This document shows positions 34,121 to 45,800 of a DNA stretch of 64,000 nt, piece after piece. The stretch is from Nectonema munidae. Taxonomy: Eukaryota > Nematomorpha > Nectonematoida > Nectonematidae. The translations under genes were made by a program, and so were the position numbers. Each line of letters opens with the position of its first letter. Position 1 is the stretch's first letter. The notes under the pieces were generated by a model. The model ran no database searches and had not been told where the DNA came from. It saw only the letters and a program-made list of their open reading frames with translations. The stretch lies in contig JAUIRK010000934.1 of NCBI GenBank assembly GCA_030549495.1, forward strand, positions 558,001 to 622,000, given 5' to 3'.

Positions 34121-36399
34121 ACAATTGACATCAATCTATTTCCTTAATTATAATTTCACCCCCCCCCCCCCCTATTGTTAACTTTTGACCATTTATTTAG
34201 TTTACAATTTCTTCATTTGTTAACTTATCTACACCCCTCTCCCTCCCTGGTTGACATCAATTGTGAATATCCCTTCTACTTAACTTCCCACCTCTAAAAT
34301 TGTCAAATATCTTGGGCTTTATTTCAGTCTAATTTAAAATGAGCAGAGCATTTAAAACAATTATTCAATGCTGTGCAAAAGTTTTCGCTATCCTATTCCT
34401 GCTACTGAGAAAAAATCCTTTGAAAAAAATTCTTATCTTTTATAATTAAATGTTTTTAAAGTAATGTTTATTATACCTCATTCCTTTAGATCTTATAACA
34501 TATTTGCATCCTTATGAACAAAACTCTATGTTCTTTCATGGCTAAAAATAGTTTTTAGCCTATCAGACATACTATAAATTACTCTAATCTTTTTTGAATT
34601 GAATGTTAGTGAAAGCTGTATGTACATAGAAATACTACTTTTCAAAATTTTTTTTGTATATATTGAAAAATTTTATTATTAATTATTTTAATTATTAGAA
34701 TGTTCTTAATATTTTTTGTACATTTTTTTAAATCAAATCTTAAGAAGTACAGTTTTTACAATAGTTGCTGTATTTTTAAATTTCAATAGAGATTAATTTA
34801 TTAAAAGAGATAAGACTTTAGGTTTTTAAATCGAAAAACTCAATAAATATAGGATTGTCAAAATTTTATTATTAAAACCTGAATATAAATAAAGAATGTA
34901 TTATAAAAATAAAAAATATTTAAAGGAATAAAGTTCTCTGGCCCAATACATTTCCAAGGCTTTTTTAATACGTCAACTATATAAATGAATTTTTCAATAT
35001 AAAATAATTAAGTTATATTTTTCAAATATAAAAATTAATACTTATAAGCATTTAATTCCAAAAAAATATTTAAAAAATAATAAAAACCAAAACAATATAG
35101 TTTTTAGTTGTGGGGTAAAAATTTTGCCCAACACTGCATATTAAAATAACCCTAATTTTATTCTCTATTAATTATCTTCACCTAAACAAGAAATATGCTG
35201 CTTCATTAATACCATCTTCACGAATGATCCATAAAAACGTACTCATTTTTACAGACGCCCCTATAACAGCTAAAAAAACGGGCAGTTACTTTCGCCATTT
35301 TTCAACCTTTACTAATTCAAATTTTCAAACATCCCAATCTGCTCTCAACCCTCTCTATTCTACTTCTGAAGCCAAAAATATTGCCCTACTTTTCAGGTGC
35401 AACCATCTCTTTAACAAAATATCCAAGTTCTTATCTTTACATTTCTTTCTCAGATTCTCAAAATTCAATTCGTCACGTTTGTTTACTAAATAAAATTCCA
35501 TACATTGTTTACACACTAGCTTCCATACTATTACTTTTAAAACAAAACACTGCAATATCTATTTTCTGCTGTCCATATGATTCCAAGAAAATTAAACGAA
35601 AATTATTATATAAACCTTCTTGCAAGCATGCACTTTTCTTATCTTTTAAATATTTAAGCTCTAAAAAGCTAGTTTTCAACCCTATGCGTCTTACTAGTTG
35701 TGTCAATTTCAAACAACCAAACTTTAAAAAATTTTTTAATTAATATTTTTATATGTTGAATCATCAAACTTTCTTGAAAATGTCCTCTTTGCTATATTAA
35801 ATATTTACTTGTAAATTTCATTTATATTAATTTTTGTAAATTTTAATTAACCATATTTATAATATATAATTTTGGTTTTCAAACTAAATTTTTAAAACAT
35901 ATTAATTTGATACAGAACTTAAACCATTTAGTACAAATGTTCTCAAGAACATAAATGACTTCAGTAATCTATATTTAATTATATTCAAAACAATATAATT
36001 AATCTTTATCAGTACGTTTTGTAACATTTGAAAACCTTAATTTTTTCAAGTTAAGAAATTTTTATCCAATAGCTATTTAGGAATGACTATTTTGACTAGC
36101 TATTCAGTTTAAAAGCAAAAATACTATTTGTTTATGAGCGGAGATATGTTTTATAATGTTCAATTGTTAAATTTTATAAGTAACACTACATAATCAAATA
36201 ACTTTTTTTTAAGAAAATTTGTTGATTATTATAATAAAAATATATCGAAACAAAATGTTTCAGTTGTTAAAAATGTACTTGATCTATTTATGACAGCTGT
36301 CAGAATTTTATTTGTAGACAAATTTTCAAAAAAACTCGATTTTCTTTTCTCGTATACTTTGATTTATGTTTGTTTGGTCCTCGGACATTTCGCCCCATT
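34121..36399. other. Very AT-rich intergenic stretch
   Basis: Dominated by A/T with scattered simple sequence and a C run near 34,160. Open frames at 35.2-35.7 kb show no recognisable motif and overlap on both strands. No supported gene. Confidence 0.45.
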
Positions 36400-36525
36400 A
36401 TTTTCATAAGAACTGATGTACCGCTTATGTCAAACTGAACAAATTGGTATCGATGAGGAATCGAATCCAGAGGCTTCCGTGCTGAGTCCATCATCTAAAC
36501 CAACCTGCTATACCACCCATAGGTC
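36400..36525 (-). repeat. tRNA-derived SINE copy
   Basis: The minus strand matches the copy at 14890 for about 120 bp, including GGACTCAGCACGGAAGCCTC and a B box with one change (GGATTCGATTCC). It ends about 270 bp upstream of the RpS27A start codon. Confidence 0.75.
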
Positions 36526-36792
36526 TATTATATAGATTATAGATTATTATTATACAAATCAAGCTTACTAATTCTCTTCATCAGTTTTTGCTCCTTATTA
36601 TCTTATTCTCAAACTAAATTGATCAAAATAAATCTCTCAATAATGATGGGTTAATGTGACTGAAAATGGCTGGATCTTCTGTTTGATAATCCAGTCTACT
36701 ATTGCTAAAATCGGAGCCTTCTTCATAAAGATCTTTTGCCTTTAAAAACTTTTTTCATAGATTTTTTGATTGATTTTAGAAGTGCCTTTAAC

Positions 36793-36840
36793 ATGACTCA
36801 AATTTTCATTAACTCGATCAACGGTGCTCATGCGTTGGAT
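36793..36840 (+). CDS. RpS27A: RpS27A exon 1 (ubiquitin-like beta hairpin)
   Basis: Codes [16 protein letters not shown], parallel to MQIFVKTLTGKTITLE of ubiquitin. The donor is GTAATT, phase 0, and the following intron is only 60 bp. Confidence 0.85.
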
Positions 36841-39800
36841 GTAATTTTTTTCTTTCTCTATCATATTTTTCATTTGTAATGGCTTTTGGTTGCTATTCAG
36901 ATAAGTAAAGAGGAAAGTGTTTTTTCGCTAAAGAAAAAGATTTTTCTCCAGTTTGGCATAGCTCCTTCTTTCCAAAGCTTGGTTTTTGGTGCTAGAGTAT
37001 TGTGTGGTGATGAAAACACGTTAGCAAGTCAAGGCATCACCAAAGATTCTACTGTTGATTTAAGTACTTACTAATTTAATTTTTAAGCTTTCTTTTACAT
37101 CTCATTTCTAATGATGACATCAAAATTAAAATCAAAATTTTATGAATCGTTATTAAATTCTAATATTTGCGTGGAAGATGAATCCGATTATAGTTTTAAA
37201 TATTCTAAAATATCTTCTGATGATCAAAACATCGTAAGAAATAAACAAGGCTCCACTTCTTTTGCTTCCACCTTTGTACAGTTTTAAATCCAGCTGGAAT
37301 CTTATTTTTGATATAAAAATTTTGAAGCTTCCCCTTAACCTTTTTCGTGGCACTTACTTAAAGCCAATAGGTTTTGTTGTAATACTTTATTTTTAGCTTG
37401 TCTGACAATATTTTAGAAATATTATAAAAAAAGTATACAAAAAGATTGGATACTCTTTTAAAAAACTTTTTAAAGAAGAATTATTTATTGTGATAAAATT
37501 CAAAACATTTTGCACTTTTATTTGAATGCAGTCTCACTTTACATTTTACACACATGTAACGCGTGTTTTTTTGGCACACTTTACATCTTCCTTGACTTGT
37601 CGAAACTTTGAAATGAGCAAATCCGTCAAACCCTACATCATCAGGAAGATTCGGTTTTGTGCCTCCATCAGTTTTTTTCACAAGTTTATCTGACACTTCA
37701 GAAGACATATTGCAACTTCTCGTCTAAACTGAAGATTAGACATCATATTTATGTTGACTTTAGAGTACAACCTCCATGCTGTTACAATTGAAATGTTTAT
37801 TGCATTTGTAATCAATGGCCAATACCATTTTTTCCCTCGTATCATAGGACGATAAGCACTCAACAGTCTATCTAACAAGTTTGTATTGCTTCACCAATTG
37901 AAGTTGAATAATGTCCGCGGCTTTTTTTAAATTTTGTCGTGCTAGTTGGTATATGAGTAATGAAGTTACTACTAATGTTGACGATAGAATTATCGTTCCA
38001 TCTGCAAAAATAAACGATTCCATCAGTACAAAAATCAAAAGTTCCTCTGGGAGTTTTTTTCATATCCGAAACAGATATTTTTTATAAGCACCTTTAGTTC
38101 TGTTTTCACGGAGGGTTCCAAAAGCTTTGAAGTTCTTTGTAGATAAATCTGCAAGAAGATTATAACTTGTGAAAAAATTATCGAAAAATAAATCATGTTT
38201 GATGGACTCGAGAACTGCTTTATTACATCGATTTTTTCATTCACCACACGACTTCCCAAAGGTTCCGCTTGGCCTTCACTTTTGCCTGAATACAAGCTCA
38301 TTTGATAAGGGTACCCATCTTCTCCACAAAGATACCACGCTTTGTAATCAAACCTAATAGGTTTACCACGAATAAACATCTTGCAACTATGTTTACCAAA
38401 GTATCGAATAATAGATTCGCCAATACTCAGAAATTTGTGAAAGACTTATTCAAGCTTTCATACAACAACGAAACTTTTGCCATTTTATTTTTATTATTTT
38501 CTAGCTTTGAGTTATCAGTAAGATGGAACATAGGCTTTATTTGTTAAAAACGCTTAGAACTCAAGGCTTCAAAAACAATAGAGATACCAAGATCTGTTTG
38601 ATTCGACCAATAATCTTTTTCCGAAAGTAGAGAATGATATCCAGATAGTATAATTACTCCAAAAAATCTCTGTATTTCTCCTTTACAAAGGTCAAAATGT
38701 ATATTATTTTTATCCGCCTCGCATACAATAAAGTTTCTTCTAAAAAAATTCAATCAAGGCACCAGTAATTAATAGCTTCCATATCTCAAAAGGAGTTTTT
38801 AAAACAAGCTTTGGATAAACAAGGGCAAGATTATCAATTTCGTCTGAAGGAATACTCTTGATGAAATTCGATTGTTTTTTCCATACTGGTTCATGGGTTA
38901 TAGTTTTTTTGGCTTTATGAATGGTAATTGTTTAGCTCTAATTCACCAGCAGGTTTGAAAAGCTCTTCATAGTTCTCGTCAGCATATTGATCAGGAACAT
39001 TTTCAGTGTCGCTATCAAGATCAATATTAGCAGAAGGAGGAAGAATTACAACATTTTTTAAGGGTTTGTTCATCAACTTCCTGAAGTGTAACGATCTATC
39101 TTTTGATGCATTATACATTTTAGAATATTCCAAAAATACAGTTATTCTTAAATTAAAATTTAAGTTGTAAAAACAAGCAAAGTATATCATAAAAATATGA
39201 ATCGAAAAGTTCATATCTAGGCATTGTTCCCACATGGGAACATAAATACTTAACTGATGAATAAAGAAAAAAAAATAAGACATACATTTTTGAAGTCGCT
39301 TGGAAATTAGATTGAAACAAAACAAAAATTTCTAGAACAAAAAATATTTTAAATAATTCTGAATTTAATGTTTGTTTTTTCATTTTTTTTTCGGGGTGTT
39401 AAAAAGTAATCTTCTTTTGTTTTTTAAAGCATAAAATATAAAAACAATTTAATTTTCGATTACAATTTTTGTGGTTCCAAACTTTTTTTTTAGCTTTTTT
39501 TATTTTGATAAAATGAAATAATAGGAAGAAAATATCTGACTAAAAGCTTTTAAAACTCTTTAAAAAAATGTTCCCACATGGGAACAACGCTACATAAAAG
39601 GTTAAATACACATTGATAGAAGGAAACGGTTTGTATGCTAAAGACAGATTTCTTTGGAAGACTTGGAAAATTTTAATGCATTGTTTTATGAAAGAGGAAT
39701 ATTTACACCAGAGCATGTATCTGAACTAAATAGAACTTTGGCCAAAAAATGGCGTATTTTTATATATTCAGTAAAACAGCAGAAATAAATTTAAAGAAAT

Positions 39801-42800
39801 ACTGCTTGCTGTGAAGTTTAATATCAATCAACCTCTTCTTACACACACCCAGTATTTTCTTCATTTAATAAATATTTGAAGTACGTTTCCCATCTAAATA
39901 TCCTCTCCTTCAGTAAGTACTCTACCATCTTTATCTTTTATTTCTTTTATTGTTTGAAGTCTTTCGTTGATGAATTCCATTTCTATGTAGTTTGTAGTAT
40001 TTTCTTCACTACTGACGATGTTTCGACTTCATTTAGCTCTGTGCATTTGCTTTTGCCACAGCTTTTTTCGACTTTTTATATTCTTTGCTATAGTCATTAG
40101 ACCTGTCAAATCGGTTAGTTTCTTTAAAAGCTTTTTCTTCTTTATTCCACCGCCATGACCCTTTATCATTTACTGGTTTTCTACCAGATGTCTTTCCAAG
40201 TATTTCTTTTCCTATTTTCAAGATTACATTACCATTCTCCTTCCCCCATTTTTGCACAGCCACTGGGTATCTTACTTCTCTTATTATTTTATCCATAAAC
40301 GTAGTTCTCGCATCTGTATCTTTCAATATTTTATCTTTTATTTTATTTTTGTTCTCTTGCATATTCTTTCTAACTTTAACCCATTTACGGCCAATGTTCC
40401 TATTTTGGAACATAAGTATTTTCATCTTCGTCTGCTTTTTTCAATGACCTTGAATATAAATCGCCTGCGTTTTTTTTGATATCGTCTGCTTTGCTTGGCC
40501 TTAAATGGGTTAAGGTTGCAATCTATCAATACCAATTGATATTGTGCTCACAGTACGTCATTAAATTTTGTTTTCTAGTTTGAAAAACACTTTCTCCTTC
40601 ATGGTTTCTATCGATTTACACCCTAACCTCCATTTATCCTCTCAAACTCACATCTACTTTTTCCTATAATTGCTCTTTCTTCTTTGGAAACTTTGCCAAG
40701 CACCTCAAACATCATGGTACAAAAACATCCTTTTCGTTCTCTAAAATCCAGTTTGAGGTGCATACGCCCATATAACGTTAACTACAGCTGTAGAGGTTTT
40801 TATCCTCTCGCCACTTCTATTTACCTCATGTAAGCTTCCTATAAATGCCTTACATAATACTACTCCTACACTCGCTCCGCTATAGAATAGTTTGTACCCT
40901 TCACCCAAATAACCCATTTGCTCTGTTGCCCTTCCACCTTGTTTCTTGAACACTTAACACCAATTTTTCGCCTTACCATCAAATCAGTCAGCTCTCTTTC
41001 TTTCCGAGTCTTTGTCTAACATTTAGCATTCTAGCTTGTACCAAATTTTCATTTTCCTATTCTTTTTTTACATTTCGAAAGAATCTGCCCAACTCTATCC
41101 CACCCCTCCGCCTACCGGGCACGCCCTGTCTGATTTATGTGAATTGTTTATTTATTTGCATATGTTATACAGAGGGAGGCTTTTCCTGCCGCTAACCCTC
41201 TCTATTTATCCAGGCTTGTGACCGGCACTGGACTAGACTGGATTGCCCCTTTTAATGCCTGAATTTGAAAGTTTTTCAGAGGCATCTCGCCCTGACAGTT
41301 AATTTTTAACGTTTTTCAAGTATTAGTAACTGTTCCTAACTAGCAAGTAAACTAATCTGATTTAAGGATATTCTTATTTTATTCAATCTTAAACCCTTAA
41401 AGAAAAAACTATTCACCATTTTGAAGAATAGCGTAGTAAAGAAAGTTCATAATTTAATTAAAGATTTCGATGGAAATTTGGCTGGACTTAGAAGAACTTT
41501 ATTGACTTTCATTAGCAGGGCGAGTAAAAGTCAATAAAGTCAACTTTTATTTCCGTTTAGCAAAAACTCTTTGAAGAAGATCTTTACTTTTTTAGTCTAA
41601 AAATTTTTGGGTACTTATGGGTTATCTCCCCCCCCCCCATTCTAAAAATTTTTTTAAATTTTTTTTCCAACTTAATAATTTTAAAATACTAATTGATTAA
41701 TAATTTTAAATATATAATTAAATATATATATTTAATTTATGAAAATAAATTAAACTAATTGTAAATTAGTTAAATTTTAAAAAAATTTTCCAACTTAATA
41801 ATTTTAAAATACTAATTGATTAATAATTTTAAATATATAATATATATATATATTTAATTTATGAAAATAAATTAAACTAATTATTACTTTTTTTGCTGTA
41901 TGATTTTCATTAGTTATACTATATAATATTTTTTAGTAAGTTTTTTTATATATAAAATATTTTTATATTTATTCATTTATTATTTTTACTCATCATTTAA
42001 ATTAAAACAAAAATTTTTAAAAAAATTTTTAGAGTGGGGGGGGGGGGAGATAACCCATAAGTACCAAATTTTGAACTAATTTCAAATTTTTAAGTCAATC
42101 AAAATCAATTTTTCGAGTTTAGGTCAATAAAGTCAATTTTTATATTTAACACTTTTTGATTTAATTTGAACGATAGCCCGTGGTCAAGAGTTATGGCAGT
42201 TTAAAAAACAGTCTCACCACAAACATCGCTTTTGCCGAAATATGAACAAAATAAAGTTTGCTCCTTGATTGATTGATTTCAAAGCAAACGTCTAATTTTC
42301 AAAAATATTTGGTATACTGCTTTGGAGTTTTTTAAACTTTGAGTTGGAAAGAATTCATACGTTGAATTTAGATTGCGCATTTTAAATATATACTTTAGCA
42401 TTCTTATCTTCTCATTTTTTCAATTTTTAGGTTGTAAAATTCTGGGCGGTGGTAAAAAGAAGCGAAAGAGAAAAAATTACACAACCCCTAAAAAGATCAA
42501 ACATAAAAAGAAAAAAGTTAAACTTCCTGTTTTGAAATTCTATCGTGTATGCCACCACTTTTTTAATATATCTATTTTCGTGTGAAAAAATACTTTTTAA
42601 AATTAAAATTGGAGGAAGGTGAAACAAAACTGGCCTACTGTGAATGAAGAAATTAAAAAGTCCAGGAGAAGGATCAAAAATGAAAGAAAATAGGTTGGCG
42701 TATTTGTGAACGCTCCTTAACCATATTTATGAATTTAGTATGTTTTTTACATCAAATTGTGAGCAAACGCGCAGCTTTCATTAAAACGTTATTTTATGTA

Positions 42801-45800
42801 CAAAGCTTTTGTTTGTCATTTGAAAGGTGGAAAGAATTACTTTTAAAAGCGTATCATTACTATTTCATGAATTATAATTCTTCCAGATGCTTTTTGCTTG
42901 TGCTTCATATATTTATGATTGATCACTAATGTGAAATTTTTGACACTTTCTAGAAAATATTCAGTGGACCCTCATGAAAGGTTTGTTTACTATTATAAAC
43001 CTTTGTTCGGCTGATAAAATCGATCAAACTAAAAAAGTCGATTCCGATCTAATCGATACATCACTTGTATATGGAGTGAGAAAAAAAATCTTCAATGAGA
43101 AACGAGATAATGATGATTCTTCACTAAATGAATCTCTCTTTATACACCGTTAATTTTGCAAAGCATCTATACATTTTTTAAACTTTTATTATGTATTTCA
43201 AATGAAGGTTTAAAACTCGAAAAAATATAAGAGCTTTAAAATTTGGTTGTACGAGCATAGAAATGAAGAAATGCATCATTGCAGGCACGCACATCTCGAT
43301 TGAAGCGACCTGGAAATGTCAACTTCCCATATAAGCGCATGTTTTGTATAAATCTATCTATTTGGTTCACGAGTGAGTTTTTTTGTCTGTTAAACGTATG
43401 ACTTTCTTCTCATTCACTATGCCTGAAACTTGAAGTAAATGTTTTTAAAATTGACTAAATTCAACTATAAAACTAGTGTTTAACGCGCATCCTAATTTAA
43501 GGTAATAGAGGATTTTCGCAATAAAAGGTACCAAAATTCGGTCACAGAAAAGGAGGTCCGTTACACGACTACTATATAGCTCGCAGAAACTGGTCAATTT
43601 GAAACACTAATAATTAATTATAGTTTTAATTATAAATAGAAATTTAAATATTAATTTTAAATAATAATTTTAATTTAGATAGAATGAATGATGTATCCAT
43701 TAAAATGTCCTGATACTCTAAAATTTTCATGTGCAAGCCCTCTTCTCTCAAAAATTCAAAATGTGCCTTTTCAAAAAATATTTGTTAAAATGATAAATTT
43801 TCAATTTTGGTTTGTGTAGTTATCTAATTTCCCATGATTTTGTTCTTGTATTTAATTCAGATATTATCTTAAATTTACTTTTTTTTTATAATAAAATTTA
43901 CATTATAATTATAATGTTAATTAGTTAACTAATTAACACAAGTTTTGTTAATTTTTACTACCGTAAATTAATCACCTAACTACCGTACACATTCGTGTTA
44001 ACGCGCAAACACGGATAATTCGCATCCCATTTATAAGCTATTATTTTGACCTAGTATGTGTGAATAATCCACGTCAAACATTGAGCTAAATTCAAATTGA
44101 TAATTTTCTGAAAATGAAATAATTTTCAAGGGATTAATCTATTATTTTTACTTCTTTTTTTACTTCTAAAATGTTCTTTTTAATTCTAAGCGCTCTTTCT
44201 TAAACACAAAATAAAATTGAAAAAAGACAAATTATAATTGAAGAAATACATTTTCAAACTAAAAAAATAGAATTTAGAAGTAAAAATTTCCCTACAGGTC
44301 AGGGAAACCTGGAAAGGACTGATACCTATTCAGTTCAATGGGCTTAGCAGCCCTCAGTCTCCAGCTCGCATCGCTTTCTTTGTAGGTTTTACACCACCAA
44401 GGTAGGTTGGTGTAACAAAATGTTAATAAGAAAATTTATTGATGACAATCGTGGATCTCCAAAGGATTGCCAGACACCAACTCTGAGCTAGGATTGGAAG
44501 CTCTTTGGCGTTATCTCCGTATGTCTTGGAGTGAGCCGTAGTAGCGAGAGCTATTGCAGAGTGGTGGTGATGCTGGGCTTGAGTTGAGATCTTCGATTAG
44601 TGCCCATCTTCAGGATGTTTGTGTTATATATGTTGTGTTGCCAATGTGATGTGTAGTCAATGTCAAACTACAGAAATTGGGGCTTCATGTAGTGTACATC
44701 GTGAATTGGATAACCTTGGATGTTTTGCATATGTGTGAAAGTTGTGATGTACTGTGTGGTTGAATGATTGAATGTCCAGTAGGATTGATGGTGATTTGAT
44801 GAATGAGGTGAATGTTGCACTGTTGAATATTTACATATAACATCGCGGTGTTACATGTAACCAATCAGAACTTTCACACACACATTTTTTGGGGTGATTT
44901 ATCTCTATCAAGGTAAAGCTATTTAGAAACTGCATATTCATGGAATTTTAAAATGGGAATTTTGTAGACACTATGTATATGTGTTTTGTCTATTTTCGTT
45001 CACACACTTTACTATCTCAACTTTTTTCTACTTCGGTTTTATCTTGTTTGCGTAGGTAACCCGCACCCCCATTTTTAGTCTGCGTGGTTTAAACGCGAGT
45101 GTTTACTCTTGTTATTATTTGTTCACTCGAATATATTTAATCATACAGCACTTTTAGACTGATTTCAATTTTTTGAAGTTAAACCAATCAAAAATAAAAT
45201 ATAAAGCTACTCGAATTTTAGGTTTTTTATTTGCGGTGTCGCGTGCAAGGAAAGAATTATTCTCCGTGATTGTACAGATGAGTACATGGATGTAACAGAT
45301 TGAATTCCCGAACGAGATTCCAACCCAGGAATCTCTATAGTGGATCAAATTATGGAAAGTTATTTAATGTTTTTATACTTTTGAGGGTACAGAAGATGAT
45401 ACTAGATAACATAAGAATTTATTCGATTTCTTCATTCTTTTATGAGTTTAGTACATTGGTTCCCAAACTCTGGGCCATGGTGCCCTGGGGGCCGTAAAGC
45501 AAAATTTAAGGGGCCATAATCTGAGGCTATGCATAAATAAAACCAGAGGAGTTTAGCGAGTAGATAGCCGGTCGAGGGAAGGCTTCTTATCCCACCTGTG
45601 AATACTATGATACCTATGAATTGTGAGTAGAATTGTTTGCCAACTAGAGCACCTAATTGTCACAATGTTATCAAATTTGTAAGATTCAAAGATTTAATCA
45701 CAGCGTAGGTATTCACCGGCTATGATTGTTGTGGGGACCATAGACAAGGATCATGTATGAAAAGTGGGTAACGATCAGAAAAAGTTTGGGAACCACTGGT

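Noticed and set aside
35224-35743. Candidate protein of 89-120 residues in the AT-rich spacer
   Set aside because: No motif, overlapping frames on both strands, composition-driven.
42954-43153. Alternative last exon of RpS27A
   Set aside because: Splicing from exon 3 (phase 0) to the acceptor at 42953 gives a stop after seven codons; the long frame there is in another phase.
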